A stretch of 64,000 bases of DNA from Algiphilus sp. (GCA_022763315.1 JALEHA010000197.1:60581-124580); one strand, 5' to 3'. Shown: positions 1 to 10,050, counted from the stretch's first letter. Translations and numbers: made by a program. The notes: generated by a model from the sequence alone, not told the origin.

Positions 1-971
1 GCGCGCTCGCCCTCGGTGTTGCCACTCACATCTTCCGCACCCTTGCCGCTTGCCCTGAACACAAATATGCCGGCGTCTTTGGCGGAAAGTTGCTCGATGC
101 CGCCTGCCGACGACAGTGCCTCCGTCAGGGTGGTGCTATTGCCGACTAGAGGCACCGGGCCTTCGGAAGTAGCCTCCCCAAGTACGAAGATGCGTTCGGA
201 AGTATTGTCGGGCACGTGAATCACGTCACCGGGCTCAAGCGCGATGTTGTATTCGGCGCGACCGTACTTGAGCAATGCCTCGGTATCGAGGCGCGATGTG
301 ACGCCGTCTCGGGAAATGATGACCCGACGCCGGCTTGCCTCGGGCGTCAGGCCGCCCCTTTCATTGATGGCGTCGAGTAGGCCACGTGGCACATCGTTCA
401 GGAAAATGACGCCTGGCTGAGCGACTTCTCCCGTTAGGTATACACGCTGGCTGCGGTGCGCTGCGACATTGGCGTCAACCTGGGGCTCGCGAATCACCCG
501 CTGGAGGTTTTCGGAAATGTGGCTGCGGAGGTCAGCAAGGCGCATGCCGTCGGCGCGAAACTCGCCAACGTATGGGAAGAAGACTTTGCCTTGGGCATCC
601 ACAAGCCGACCGGTGGCTTCATCGGAACGCAGCTCGTTGCCGGGGTTTGTGAGCTCTGGGTGTTCCCAAACGACAATTTTCAGAATGTCTCCAGGCCCAA
701 TGCGGTAGCTGTAGCCCTCTCGCTTCACCTGTTGGACGGATTTGAAGCTCGGCGGCAACGTGATTTGGGTGGATGCGCGTTGCTTCTCTCTGAGGGAAGT
801 AATGGTATTGGGAGTGACTCGAACAACGTCATACGGAATGGACCTGGGTGGCCCTCCACTATCGCCTTTGGATGGACTTAGCTGGTAGCCCGGAACGATC
901 GTACAGGCGGTGGACAGGGATGCCAGCGCTACCAACAGCGGGGTTAGCAACGCGCGGTGGAATACGACCAT
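1..971 (-). CDS. Wza-type polysaccharide export lipoprotein (3' end beyond the window)
   Basis: Outer-membrane polysaccharide export protein of the Wza/BexD (OMA) family, expected to form the channel through which capsule or exopolysaccharide leaves the cell. Reading the minus strand from the ATG at 971 gives about 323 open codons to the edge. The N-terminus has a basic start, a hydrophobic stretch and a Cys after LSTA, followed by TIVPGYQLS, which resembles the mature start of Wza; the lipobox is not ideal because Ser sits at -3. Next comes a poly_export domain (YRIGPGDILKIVVWEHPEL) and at least two SLBB-type segments (VYLTGEVAQPGVIFL and IFVLGEATSEGPVPL). The C-terminal helix region is not in the window. 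It is divergent from fba. An exopolysaccharide locus probably continues to the left, which is inference. Confidence 0.88.
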   Translation of the reverse strand, partial: MVVFHRALLTPLLVALASLSTACTIVPGYQLSPSKGDSGGPPRSIPYDVVRVTPNTITSLREKQRASTQITLPPSFKSVQQVKREGYSYRIGPGDILKIVVWEHPELTNPGNELRSDEATGRLVDAQGKVFFPYVGEFRADGMRLADLRSHISENLQRVIREPQVDANVAAHRSQRVYLTGEVAQPGVIFLNDVPRGLLDAINERGGLTPEASRRRVIISRDGVTSRLDTEALLKYGRAEYNIALEPGDVIHVPDNTSERIFVLGEATSEGPVPLVGNSTTLTEALSSAGGIEQLSAKDAGIFVFRASGKGAEDVSGNTEGER

Positions 972-1300
972 GGTTGAGTACTCTGCGGAAAGACAAACTA
1001 CGCTCATCCCGTCCGTCGGACACGAGACCGCGAAAACCGCGATATCGGCCGTTGACAAGTGAACCCCCCTTTGTACGTCCGGAGGTTACCGCAGCTTATG
1101 ATTTGCGCGCTAGCCCTCGAGCACAAATCGCGCATTGGTTTGTGAGGCCTCGGCTGAACAGGTCACCGGGACGGATTGCGAGCGGTGTCAGTGCTACCAT
1201 AGCCCGCTGAGAATGCGAGGTTGCAGTCCCTTCATTGGAGGCAGTCGCGCATGGCAGCGACGGCTGCAATTACACGTCAATTGAACGGGAGTTGTGGGAC
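972..1300. other. Intergenic region between divergent export-lipoprotein gene and fba
   Basis: This 329-base gap should hold two divergent promoters. I see no convincing paired -35/-10 box on either strand, no RNA gene and no long inverted repeat. Open frames crossing it are short and lack family features. The stretch just before 1301 carries GGGAG (about 1288-1292), a suitable ribosome binding site for fba. Confidence 0.5.
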
Positions 1301-2320
1301 ATGGATGAAAGGACGCTAGTCGACACCGCGAAAAAGATGGTTGCACCTGGACGCGGCATTCTGGCGGCGGATGAGTCGACGGGTACGATCAAAAAGCGCT
1401 TCGACTCGATTTCGGTCGAAAGCACGGAGGAGAATCGTCGTGCATACCGGGATCTCCTGTTTACGACCCCCGGCGCTGAAGAATACATCAGCGGGGCAAT
1501 CCTGTTTGAGGAAACGCTGTATCAGAACACCAGTGACGGAACCCCTTTTGCAAAGCTGCTCGCTGACCGTGACATCGTGCCCGGCATCAAGGTCGATAAG
1601 GGCGCAAAGCCGCTGGCCGGCGCAGAGGGAGAAACCGTTACCGAGGGGTTGGACGGGTTGCGTGAGCGCTTGGCCGAATACCACGAAGCGGGCGCTCGAT
1701 TTGCGAAGTGGCGGGCTGTGATCACGATTGGTGAGGGCTTGCCGACAAATTACGCCATTGCCACGAATGCACATGCGCTTGCTCGCTACGCCGCCCTTTG
1801 CCAGGAAGCTGGAATCGTGCCGATAGTGGAGCCAGAAGTGCTGATGGACGCGGATAACACCATCGAGGTGTGTGAAGCGGTCACCCGCGATGTGCTTAAT
1901 GCAACCTTCGCTGAATTGGCGAAGCAGCGTGTCTTGTTGGAAGGCATGGTATTGAAGCCCAATATGGTGATCTCCGGTAAGCAGTGCGCCGTTCAAGCCG
2001 ACGTGGAAACCGTTGCAAATGCGACCTTGCGCACCTTGAAGCGCTGCGTGCCAAGCGCGGTTCCGGGTATTGCGTTCCTGTCTGGTGGGCAGTCGGACGA
2101 ACTAGCCACGAAGCATCTGGATGCGATGAACAAGCAAGGGTCCGCGCCGTGGTCGCTGACCTTCTCTTACGGTCGTGCTTTGCAGGCTGCAGCACTGAAA
2201 GCTTGGGGTGGCAACTCCGCGAACACCGAAGTGGCGCAGAAAGCCTTCTTCCATCGTGCGAAGCTCAATGGATTGGCGGCAACCGGCCGTTACAGTGAGG
2301 CAATGGAAGAAGCTGCCTAA
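1301..2320 (+). CDS. fba: Fructose-bisphosphate aldolase, class I
   Basis: Cleaves fructose 1,6-bisphosphate to dihydroxyacetone phosphate and glyceraldehyde 3-phosphate by a Schiff-base mechanism in glycolysis/gluconeogenesis. The 339-residue product is the usual length of the eukaryote-like class I family. It carries the N-terminal signature GRGILAADESTGTIKKRF and the active-site motif LLEGMVLKPNMV, whose Lys (about residue 219) is the expected Schiff-base lysine. The C-terminal SGGQSDELATKHL region also fits. I chose ATG 1301 because GGGAG lies 8 bases upstream and the protein then starts like its family; the frame stays open upstream to 1235. It is followed 47 bases later by a patatin-family gene with no obvious metabolic link. 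It is distinct from class II FbaA and from the DhnA-type class I enzyme of E. coli. Confidence 0.95.
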   Translation: MDERTLVDTAKKMVAPGRGILAADESTGTIKKRFDSISVESTEENRRAYRDLLFTTPGAEEYISGAILFEETLYQNTSDGTPFAKLLADRDIVPGIKVDKGAKPLAGAEGETVTEGLDGLRERLAEYHEAGARFAKWRAVITIGEGLPTNYAIATNAHALARYAALCQEAGIVPIVEPEVLMDADNTIEVCEAVTRDVLNATFAELAKQRVLLEGMVLKPNMVISGKQCAVQADVETVANATLRTLKRCVPSAVPGIAFLSGGQSDELATKHLDAMNKQGSAPWSLTFSYGRALQAAALKAWGGNSANTEVAQKAFFHRAKLNGLAATGRYSEAMEEAA

Positions 2321-2367
2321 ATGAGGCATCGTGCGTGCCGGCTCCGCTGATGAGGAAATAGAGCGGG

Positions 2368-4125
2368 ATGGCACGCATTGAAGACGCACTGCGCGAGAGC
2401 CCGATCTTCTCCCAGTTGGGACGGATCGGGCTTGCTCGTTTGGCACGTCAGTGCACGATGGAGCGTATCGCTGGTGGACAGGTGCTCTATCGAGAGGGTA
2501 GCCCTGGTGATGCGCTGTATCTTGTTGCCCACGGCCGTATGCGTGCGGAACGCGAGACCGATAACGGTATTCAAGTTGTACGGGAGCTGAAGTCCGGAGA
2601 AACCATGGGGGGTCTCTCCCTCATGGCCGGGAAGGCTCACCGCGCCACACTGCGTGCCATGCGCGACAGCGAGGTCGTTCGCATTGGCGAATCCGCGGTC
2701 GAGCGTTTGCTCTACCGGCACCCCACATTCGGGCGCGAGGCGGTTAGACAATGGCTGCGATCCGTCCTCTACGCGCCGCCACGTCGTGTGGGTGACGAAC
2801 GCCGAAGCGCACGTACCCTGGCGGTTGTCCCTGCGCACGAAGGTGCGCCGGTTGAGGTTGTTGCCGATGCGCTGATGAAGTCGTTAACGGACCGCGGAAC
2901 GGTGGTAAGAACTGATGGGCAGTGCATGGACGGGCCTCAGGTGGCCCGTCGCTGTGAGTGGGACTTGACCACGGCTGAAGGGGTGGCGGTTCTGGATGCC
3001 CTGGAATCCGACTACGATTTCGTCGTCTACATGGCGCGGCGAAATGATGATGACTGGTGTGCGCGTTGTTTGCGCCAAGCGGACCGAATCGTTGTTATTG
3101 CGTCCTCGGGCACGGCAGCGCGTGCGTCGGCGTTGTCCGAGCAAATCAGTGGGTTGCAAGGGCATGCAGAACCCGAAGTGGTCATCGTCGGCGCGGGCGC
3201 CAGCGATCGCTTGGCGTGGCGGGCTCTGTACGGGGCCCGGATGCACCATCGTGTTGAAGTTGGCGATCGAGCCGCCTTCGATCGCATGGTGCGGTTGCTG
3301 ACTGGTAAGGCAGTTGGCCTGGCTCTCGGTGGCGGCGGTGCGAGGGGGTTTGCGCATATTGGCTTGCTGAAGGCGATGGAGCGCCTTGGAATGCGGGCCG
3401 ACCTTGTCGTTGGAACGAGTATGGGGGCGTTGATTGGAGCGCTCTATGGCTCGGGCCTCGGTGCCGATGGAACGCGAGAAGTTGCGCACGGCATGTTCGT
3501 GCAGCGCAACCTCCTCAATGACTTCACGTTGCCGCGTGTTTCACTCATACGCGCACGGAGAGCACGCCAGCATCTTGAACAAATCTTCGGATCAACGCGC
3601 ATTGAGGAAATGCGCGGCTACTTTGCCTGCATGACGACCAACCTCACGCGTGCTCGGCCCGAACTGCATGACCATGGGCTGCTGAGTCACTGGCTAGTGG
3701 CGAGTATGTCCGTACCGGGTGTTGCTCCACCCGTGATCTATAACGGCGATGTCCTAGTCGATGGGGGTGTACTGACGCCGGTGCCCTCGGATGCACTCGC
3801 TGATCTCGGACGTGGACCAGTCATCGCCTCAGATGTTTCCGCAAACGAGAGTTTTGGGCTTGCTGCCCAGGACAGTCCGGCGGGGCAGGCGGAAAAGGTG
3901 AATATCTTCCGCGTGCTGTATCGGACCGCGACGCTATCAACTGCAGAGGAAAGAGATGCGCGGGCCGCGCGCACAGACCTCTTTTTGAGAATGCCGGTGG
4001 GCGGGACCGGGATGTTCGATTGGGACCAGTTTGATCAACTGGTTTCGCGGGCAACCGATTACTCGGAACAGCAGCTTCAATCATGGCTCAAGTCATCGAC
4101 CGCTGCTTCATTCGACGGCGATTAA
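2368..4125 (+). CDS. Cyclic-nucleotide-binding, patatin-like phospholipase (NTE family)
   Basis: Predicted lysophospholipase/esterase of the neuropathy target esterase (PNPLA6/7-like) group, 585 residues. Residues about 1-130 form a cyclic-nucleotide-binding fold (VLYREGSPGDALYLVAHGRM). Residues about 150-300 match the linker domain typical of bacterial NTE proteins, including a FVVYMARR...RQADRIVVIA segment. The patatin domain has the oxyanion motif LALGGGGARGFAHIG (about 322), the nucleophile elbow GTSMG with Ser about 351, and the catalytic Asp in VDGG (Asp about 465), so the Ser-Asp dyad is intact. No transmembrane helix is obvious. NTE proteins hydrolyse lysophosphatidylcholine in eukaryotes; the bacterial substrate is unknown, and ligand binding by the regulatory domain is inference. 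Confidence 0.9.
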   Translation: MARIEDALRESPIFSQLGRIGLARLARQCTMERIAGGQVLYREGSPGDALYLVAHGRMRAERETDNGIQVVRELKSGETMGGLSLMAGKAHRATLRAMRDSEVVRIGESAVERLLYRHPTFGREAVRQWLRSVLYAPPRRVGDERRSARTLAVVPAHEGAPVEVVADALMKSLTDRGTVVRTDGQCMDGPQVARRCEWDLTTAEGVAVLDALESDYDFVVYMARRNDDDWCARCLRQADRIVVIASSGTAARASALSEQISGLQGHAEPEVVIVGAGASDRLAWRALYGARMHHRVEVGDRAAFDRMVRLLTGKAVGLALGGGGARGFAHIGLLKAMERLGMRADLVVGTSMGALIGALYGSGLGADGTREVAHGMFVQRNLLNDFTLPRVSLIRARRARQHLEQIFGSTRIEEMRGYFACMTTNLTRARPELHDHGLLSHWLVASMSVPGVAPPVIYNGDVLVDGGVLTPVPSDALADLGRGPVIASDVSANESFGLAAQDSPAGQAEKVNIFRVLYRTATLSTAEERDARAARTDLFLRMPVGGTGMFDWDQFDQLVSRATDYSEQQLQSWLKSSTAASFDGD

Positions 4126-4177
4126 CGGGTCAGCAACGGTCCTTTGTTCGCGGAAACTATCGGCGCGTCTGGTGCTA

Positions 4178-4206
4178 TTGCGTCATTACGACGACCAGCA
4201 TATGGT
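4178..4206 (+). promoter_or_regulatory. Possible sigma-70 promoter for the FecR-SPOR gene
   Basis: TTGCGT (4178-4183) and TATGGT (4201-4206) are separated by 17 bases, about 50 bases before the start at 4256. Both boxes match the consensus only partly. It is the best pair in the 130-base gap after the patatin gene. Confidence 0.3.
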
Positions 4207-4255
4207 GCGGCATGCTTGTAAGATTTGATTCCTGTACAAGAAGGTGAAAAATTCA

Positions 4256-5308
4256 GTGGAAGAGACCGCGCGCGGATACTCCGTAAACCGCTGTTGGTTA
4301 ACGGTTTTCGTTGCAACGCTGTTGGCAGCGATTACGCCGTTTTCAGGCGTTGCACAGGAAGTGCAGTGGCAGGTGATAAGTGTGAATGCGGGTGTGTCTG
4401 CGTCGGGGCTGGCGGGTGAAAGAGTTGAGTTGGTGCCGGGTCGACTTCTGCCATCTGATGCAAGCATTGACGTAAGCGCAGAAGATCGGCTCACAGCGAA
4501 TGGCGCCGGAGCAATTATCGGAGTTCGCGGCGAAGCCACTGTGAATCTTCAAACTGGACGAAGCACCATTCGGGTTGAGGAGGGCGAGGCATCGGTTCGC
4601 GTTCCCCCAGAACAGCATGTCGAGCTACGTTCACGGCGTGCGCGCGCGTTGATGTCCGGAGCGGAGGGTTGGTTTGCGGCGACGGACGGCGCATCAAGGA
4701 TCTGTGCGGCTTCGGGCGTCGTCGAGGTTGAGCTACTCGATAGTGGACACACGGTATTTCTGCGTGAAGCTCGCGAGTGTGTTTCGTTAACAAGCAATGG
4801 TGCGCTGAGCTACGAGGCGCTGCCGCCGGAGACACTGGAAGAACGCATGTTCGCGCCGACCTTTGCGCGTATTTCGGAAGCGACTTCACCTCCTGCATCG
4901 CCGCCTCCGGTCAGGGCGGCGTCAGCTCCGAGGTTGGCGGATGAACCTCCGACCCAATCTACGGAGGCTGTAAAGACGGACAAAGATGACGTGCGGCCCG
5001 ATGCGCAGACGGAACAAACGGTGGGCCGGACATCGCAGGTAGCGGTTTCAAAGCTCGTTACCGTTCCAGATGGCAATTGGTTTGTCGTGCTGGGTGCCTT
5101 TAGCTCTGAAGACCGGGCGCGTCGTTTTCGTGAGGGGCTTGTGGATTCCATTCGTAGCCGTGCTAGCGTTGCCCGAGATCCGGGAAACGATATGCACCGG
5201 GTCCTAGTAGGGCCATTTGCTGGAATTGAAACTGCAGACGAGGCGCGATTGATGCTTCGCACTCATTTCCCAGGCGCGTGGATTATTGAAGAGTCCTCCG
5301 GGCGCTGA
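4256..5308 (+). CDS. Secreted FecR-like/SPOR-domain protein
   Basis: About 350 residues. From GTG 4256 the protein has a signal peptide (hydrophobic residues about 14-30, likely cleavage after SGVA, Ala about 33). Residues about 45-200 look like a FecR-type beta domain (runs such as GAIIGVRGEATVNLQTGRS and TIRVEEGEASVRVPPEQHV). A Pro/Ala/Thr/Asp-rich linker follows, then a C-terminal SPOR domain (WFVVLGAFSSEDRARRFREG ... HRVLVGPFAGIETADEARLM). SPOR domains bind denuded septal peptidoglycan glycans, so a periplasmic cell-wall role is likely. I prefer GTG 4256 over GTG 4244 because AAGGTGA (4241-4247) then serves as a ribosome binding site with 8-base spacing. No FecI sigma factor or TonB receptor lies nearby, so classical iron signalling is unlikely. 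Exact function unknown. Confidence 0.8.
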   Translation: MEETARGYSVNRCWLTVFVATLLAAITPFSGVAQEVQWQVISVNAGVSASGLAGERVELVPGRLLPSDASIDVSAEDRLTANGAGAIIGVRGEATVNLQTGRSTIRVEEGEASVRVPPEQHVELRSRRARALMSGAEGWFAATDGASRICAASGVVEVELLDSGHTVFLREARECVSLTSNGALSYEALPPETLEERMFAPTFARISEATSPPASPPPVRAASAPRLADEPPTQSTEAVKTDKDDVRPDAQTEQTVGRTSQVAVSKLVTVPDGNWFVVLGAFSSEDRARRFREGLVDSIRSRASVARDPGNDMHRVLVGPFAGIETADEARLMLRTHFPGAWIIEESSGR

Positions 5309-5353
5309 GTCATACGGGGTGATCAATCCGTCGCTTGGCGCAGATGTTTCTGG

Positions 5354-6505
5354 CTATCCGGCAATCAATCGGCGGAGCACGTCCTCGTAAATCCGCGCCA
5401 GTGGATCCAGGTCGGCAACGCGTACATGCTCATCAATCTGGTGAATGCTGGCGTTGATTGGGCCGATTTCGATGACCTGTGTGCCTGCAGGGGTAATGAA
5501 GCGTGCATCCGACGTGCCTCCGCCGGTTGAGAACTCGGGGATCAATCCTGTCACCGAGCGAATGGCTTCACTGGCAGCGCGGGTCAGGCTGCCGCGTTGG
5601 GTGACGAAGGGATCGCCCGAGACACTCCATTCGGCGATGTAATCCGGGCAATGCTTGGCGATGATGCGCTCGCTGCGCGCCATCAGCGTGGTGGCGCTGG
5701 TGACGGGGGAGTGCCGGAAATTGCAGAGTGCCTCGGCGCTGCCCGGAACCACATTGGTGGCCCCGGTGCCGGCATTCAGATTCGACACCTGGAAGGTGGT
5801 CGGCGGAAAGTCGTCGTCACCGTCGTCCCAGTGCTCATTGGCCAGCTCGGCCATGGCACGGCTGATGCGATGGATCGGGTTGTCGACGCGGTGCGGGTAG
5901 GCGACGTGGCCTTGGCGGCCATCGACGCGCAGCCGCAGATTCAGGGAACCCCGGCGCCCGATCATGATGCGATCTCCCAATGCCTCCACGCTGGATGCTT
6001 CGCCCACGACCGCGAAGTCCGGCCGGACATCGCGTGCCAACAGCTGCTGCATGACATGACGCGTGCCATGACGGGCCGGGCCTTCTTCATCACTGGTGAG
6101 CAGGAAGGCGATGCTGCCGTCGAGCTTTTCGCGTTCCAGAAAACGCCGGGTGGCGGTCACCATGGCGCACAGACCGGACTTCATGTCGGCAGCGCCGCGG
6201 CCATAGAGCAGACCGTCGCGCTCCGTGGGTTCGAAGGGTGGGCTGGTCCAACGCTCCAGTGGCCCTGGCGGAACGACATCCGTATGTCCGGCAAAGACGA
6301 AGAGCGGCGCACGGTTGCCGATGCGCAGCCAGGTGTTGTGCACACCTCCAGCATCGAAATGCTCGCAACTGAAGCCGAGGGGCGTCAGGGCGTTGCTGAT
6401 AAGCTGCGAGCAGCCAGCGTCTTCGGGCGTGACCGAGGCGCAGGCGATCATCTGCTCCAGCAGCGCGCGGGTCGGGCCACCCTGGTGGTCGGGATACTCC
6501 GTCAC
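5354..6505 (-). CDS. dapE: Succinyl-diaminopimelate desuccinylase
   Basis: Hydrolyses N-succinyl-LL-2,6-diaminopimelate to LL-diaminopimelate and succinate in lysine and peptidoglycan synthesis; cytoplasmic, dinuclear Zn enzyme of the M20 family. The 383-residue product has the metal-site motifs FAGHTDVVPPG, GRGAADMKSG and TSDEEGPA, and the C-terminal TGGGTSDARF segment. Length fits the family (about 375). Start is GTG at 6505, 7 bases after the dapD stop, so it is the last gene of a map-glnD-dapD-dapE run. It meets the FecR-SPOR gene tail to tail with 45 bases between them. The dapD-dapE pairing is as in Pseudomonas, but no dapC-like gene is present here. Confidence 0.96.
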   Translation of the reverse strand: MTEYPDHQGGPTRALLEQMIACASVTPEDAGCSQLISNALTPLGFSCEHFDAGGVHNTWLRIGNRAPLFVFAGHTDVVPPGPLERWTSPPFEPTERDGLLYGRGAADMKSGLCAMVTATRRFLEREKLDGSIAFLLTSDEEGPARHGTRHVMQQLLARDVRPDFAVVGEASSVEALGDRIMIGRRGSLNLRLRVDGRQGHVAYPHRVDNPIHRISRAMAELANEHWDDGDDDFPPTTFQVSNLNAGTGATNVVPGSAEALCNFRHSPVTSATTLMARSERIIAKHCPDYIAEWSVSGDPFVTQRGSLTRAASEAIRSVTGLIPEFSTGGGTSDARFITPAGTQVIEIGPINASIHQIDEHVRVADLDPLARIYEDVLRRLIAG

Positions 6506-6512
6506 GGCCGGC

Positions 6513-7337
6513 TCAGACGTCGCGCAGCAGCGCGTTCAGGCCCACCTTGGCGCGGGTGCCGGCATCGACCTTCTTGACGATGACAGCGCAGTTGATGCTG
6601 TAGGCACCGTTGTCGCGGGGTAGCGAGCCGGCCACGACCACCGATCCGGCCGGTACGCGTCCACGCAGAGTTTCTCCGGTCTCGCGGTCGTAGATCGGGG
6701 TGGACTGGCCGATGAATACACCCATGGATATCACGCTGTCTCGCTCTACGATCACGCCTTCCACGATCTCGGAACGCGCACCGATGAAGACGTTGTCCTC
6801 AATGATGGTCGGGTTGGCTTGCAGCGGCTCCAGCACACCGCCGATGCCGGCACCGCCGGAGAGATGCACGTTTTCGCCGATCTGGGCGCAGGAACCCACG
6901 GTGGCCCAAGTGTCCACCATCGTGCCCTTGCCAACCCAGGCGCCGATGTTGACGTAGGAGGGCATCAGCACCGCCCCTGGGGCGATATAGCTGCCACGGC
7001 GGACAGCCGCCGGCGGGACCACCCGCGCGCCCTGGGCCTGGAAGTCGGCTTCGCTCCAGTCGGCATACTTCAGAGGCACCTTGTCCCAGCCGCGCAGGGC
7101 GCCCATCTCGACCGGGGCATTGCCGTGCAGTCGGAAGGACAGCAGCACCGCCTTCTTCAGCCACTGGTTGACCTGCCATTGGCCGGAAGCTTCCGGTTCA
7201 GCGACGCGGGCGGCACCGCTGTCGAGCAGCTGGATGCAGGCCTCGACCGCCTCGGCGACCTTGGTGCTCTGGGGGGTGACATTGTCGCGGTCTTCCCATG
7301 CCGCTTCGATGGCGGCCTGGAGTGCTTGTTGATTCAT
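6513..7337 (-). CDS. dapD: Tetrahydrodipicolinate N-succinyltransferase
   Basis: Transfers succinyl from succinyl-CoA to tetrahydrodipicolinate, committing the succinylase branch of diaminopimelate synthesis. 274 residues, the same length as the E. coli enzyme. The middle holds a left-handed beta-helix of hexapeptide repeats ([20 protein letters not shown], then [19 protein letters not shown]). The start at 7337 ([19 protein letters not shown]) gives the family N-terminus; the frame remains open upstream into glnD but that extension overlaps glnD codons and has no family resemblance. It sits 22 bases downstream of glnD and 7 bases upstream of dapE. Confidence 0.96.
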   Translation of the reverse strand: MNQQALQAAIEAAWEDRDNVTPQSTKVAEAVEACIQLLDSGAARVAEPEASGQWQVNQWLKKAVLLSFRLHGNAPVEMGALRGWDKVPLKYADWSEADFQAQGARVVPPAAVRRGSYIAPGAVLMPSYVNIGAWVGKGTMVDTWATVGSCAQIGENVHLSGGAGIGGVLEPLQANPTIIEDNVFIGARSEIVEGVIVERDSVISMGVFIGQSTPIYDRETGETLRGRVPAGSVVVAGSLPRDNGAYSINCAVIVKKVDAGTRAKVGLNALLRDV

Positions 7338-7359
7338 GAAATGTGCTTGTTGGAGTGGG

Positions 7360-10032
7360 TTAAGGGCTGTCGTCCATGGCCTTGACCTTGTCGACGATGT
7401 CGTCACACAGGGCGTCGGCGGCATCGGTGTCGACCAAGGGCTGGTCGCTTGCATCCGTGACGTAGAAGATGTCTTCGGCGCGCTCGCCAATGGTGGCAAT
7501 CTTCGCGGCGTCCAGGCGAACGCCGTGCTCTGCGAAGACCTCACCAACCAGCGACAGCAGGCCGGGGCGGTCGCCACTGACCAATTCGATGACGGTGCGC
7601 TCGCGTGCGTCGTCGGCGTAGTGGCGCACGATGGTCGGCGTATCGAAATGCCGGAGCTGGCGCGAGGCACGACGCGAGACGCGCACGGGTTCGAGCACCT
7701 CTGGCTGCAGGCGCTCGCGCAATGCTGCCTCGATCTCTTCGCGACGGCTGCTGCCATCAATGGCGCTGCCATCGCCCTCGATCACGACATAGGAGTCCAG
7801 GGCGTAGCCATCGGCAGTAGTGTTCAGCCGGGCGTCGAGAATGCTCAGGCCAAGCTGCGCGAGGACGCCCGTGGTGACCGCGAACAGGCGATCGCGGTCG
7901 AGCGTGTAGACGAAAACGGTGGTGCCGCGTTCGGCCACATCCTCGACCAGCACCAAGGTGTCCTGCGGCGCCGCCTGCAGCAGCGCCGGCAGATGCCAGG
8001 CCAATTCCTCGGGCGTATAGCGCAGGAAATAGTCGTCATCGAGGCGCGTCCAGATGCGCTCGGCTTCGCCAGCGTCCAGACCGCTCAGCTGCAGCGCCTG
8101 CTGGCGGCGCTCTGCAACCACTTCCTGTGTGTCCTGTGGATTCTCGATGCCACGATCGAAGGCGGTGGCGGTAGCCCGATAGAGTTCTTCCAGCAGCGAC
8201 TTGCGCCAGCTGTTCCAGAGCTTGGGGTTGGTAGCCCGGATATCGGCGCAGGTCAGCAGGAAGAGGTAGTCCAGGCGGGCGCGTGAGCCGACCTTCTGAG
8301 TGAATTCGCTGACCACGTCCGGGTCGGAGATATCCATGCGCTGGGCAGTGAGCGACATCAACAGATGATTGCGCACCAGCCAATCGACCAGCTGGGCGTC
8401 CGCGTGTGACAGGCCATGATTCAGGCAGAAGCGCTTGGCGGTATCGGCACCGATGGTGGAATGATCACCGCCCTGTCCCTTGCCGATATCGTGAAAGAGA
8501 CCGCCGAGATAGAGGAGGTCACGGCGTGGGATGCGCTGCATCACCTCATGACAGAAGGGCAGTTCGTCACGGAAGCGCTGCATCGCCATCCGGCGAAGGT
8601 TGCGCACTACATAGAGCGTGTGCTCATCCACAGTCAGCGTGTGGAAGAGGTCGTACTGCATATGACCGATAACCTTGCCGAAGTCCGGCAGGTATCGGCC
8701 AAGTACGCCATAGCGGTTCATGCGGCGCAAGGCGCGGGTGAGGCCGCGCCCCTCGCGGAACATGAGAATGAAGAGTTCGCGAGCGTGCAGCGTTTCGCGC
8801 AGACCTTCGTCGACCAGGCGGCGATCGCGACGAATCAGGCGCAATGTGCTGGCGCCGATGCCGTGTACTTCCGGGTGGCGCTGCAGCTGCAGAAAGATCT
8901 CGATGAGCGCCCAGGGCTGCTCGCGGAAGACGTTGTCGCGCCGCACTTCGATGAAGTGACTGCGGATGCAGAAGCGCTCGTTGATGACCTGCGGCTCCTC
9001 AGCCGCGGCGTCGTCCAGAATGGCCTGCTCGAACAGCTGCAGCAGCATGTCGTTCAGACAGGTCAACATCTTGATATTGCGGTAGTAGAGCTGCATGAAC
9101 TGCTCGACGGCCAGCGTCGAATCGGCATCTACATAACCGAACAGTGTCGCCACCCGTACCTGGTGGTCGAACAGCAGACGGTCCTCCTTGCGCCCAGTCA
9201 GCATGTGCAGCGCGAAACGCACCCGCCACAGGAAGTCCTGGCCGGCGTAGAGCTCGTCGCATTCCTGCTTGCTCAGGAAGCCGCGCTCGCGAAGATCGCG
9301 CAAGGATCCGGCGCCGAAGTGGCGCTTGGCGACCCACGCCACGGTCTGGATATCGCGCAGTCCCCCCGGGCTCTCCTTGACGTTCGGTTCGAGCTTGTAG
9401 CCGGTGTCGTCGAACTTGGCGTGGCGGCTTTGCTGTTCCTTCAGCTTGGCGCGGAAGAAGTCCTGACTCGGCCACACATGGTCCGGTCCGAGGGCGGCTT
9501 CCAGCGCGTCGACCAGCGCCGGCGATCCGGCGAGCAGGCGATGTTCGGTCAGCGTCGTGAAGATGCTGAGGTCCTCGCGTGCCTGATTCTGGCAGTCCGC
9601 CACGGTGCGGACCGAGGCTCCCACTTCGAGGCCGATGTCCCAGAGCATGGCCATGAACTGTTCAAGCTCGCCGCGATGGCGCTCAAGACCGGTGTCGCTG
9701 TGCAGGACCAGAAGGTCGATGTCGGAGTGAGGCAGCAACTCGTTGCGGCCGTAGCCGCCGACTGCAAGCAGGGCAAGGCCATCGCTGTGCGTGCCGGCAT
9801 GTGCTTGCCAGGCTGCGCGCAGCACTTCATCCACCAGCATGGAACGTGCTTCGACCAGTGCATCCGCGGGAGCGCCCTCATGAAACAGGGTCTGCAAGCG
9901 GTCGGCGCCCCAGCGCAGCGTGTCCCGAAAGATCTCGGTACTGCTGCCGCCACTGGCGGGCTGCAGGCGGCGCCGGACGCTCTCAAGACTAAAGGCGGAT
10001 TCGGCGTGGGCGGCGACGGTTGGGCTTTCCAT
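7360..10032 (-). CDS. glnD: Bifunctional [PII] uridylyltransferase/uridylyl-removing enzyme
   Basis: Senses glutamine and adds or removes UMP on PII proteins (GlnB/GlnK), setting glutamine synthetase activity and NtrC signalling. 890 residues, as in E. coli. The nucleotidyltransferase domain has [19 protein letters not shown] (about residues 70-90). The HD domain has [19 protein letters not shown] (about 510-530). Two ACT domains close the protein (about 700-780 and 810-885), expected to bind glutamine. Start ATG 10032 lies 18 bases after the map stop; the bases before it (AATCCTCCC) contain no Shine-Dalgarno match on this strand, so translation may depend on coupling to map. Confidence 0.97.
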   Translation of the reverse strand: MESPTVAAHAESAFSLESVRRRLQPASGGSSTEIFRDTLRWGADRLQTLFHEGAPADALVEARSMLVDEVLRAAWQAHAGTHSDGLALLAVGGYGRNELLPHSDIDLLVLHSDTGLERHRGELEQFMAMLWDIGLEVGASVRTVADCQNQAREDLSIFTTLTEHRLLAGSPALVDALEAALGPDHVWPSQDFFRAKLKEQQSRHAKFDDTGYKLEPNVKESPGGLRDIQTVAWVAKRHFGAGSLRDLRERGFLSKQECDELYAGQDFLWRVRFALHMLTGRKEDRLLFDHQVRVATLFGYVDADSTLAVEQFMQLYYRNIKMLTCLNDMLLQLFEQAILDDAAAEEPQVINERFCIRSHFIEVRRDNVFREQPWALIEIFLQLQRHPEVHGIGASTLRLIRRDRRLVDEGLRETLHARELFILMFREGRGLTRALRRMNRYGVLGRYLPDFGKVIGHMQYDLFHTLTVDEHTLYVVRNLRRMAMQRFRDELPFCHEVMQRIPRRDLLYLGGLFHDIGKGQGGDHSTIGADTAKRFCLNHGLSHADAQLVDWLVRNHLLMSLTAQRMDISDPDVVSEFTQKVGSRARLDYLFLLTCADIRATNPKLWNSWRKSLLEELYRATATAFDRGIENPQDTQEVVAERRQQALQLSGLDAGEAERIWTRLDDDYFLRYTPEELAWHLPALLQAAPQDTLVLVEDVAERGTTVFVYTLDRDRLFAVTTGVLAQLGLSILDARLNTTADGYALDSYVVIEGDGSAIDGSSRREEIEAALRERLQPEVLEPVRVSRRASRQLRHFDTPTIVRHYADDARERTVIELVSGDRPGLLSLVGEVFAEHGVRLDAAKIATIGERAEDIFYVTDASDQPLVDTDAADALCDDIVDKVKAMDDSP

Positions 10033-10050
10033 GGGAGGATTGTGCGCGCT

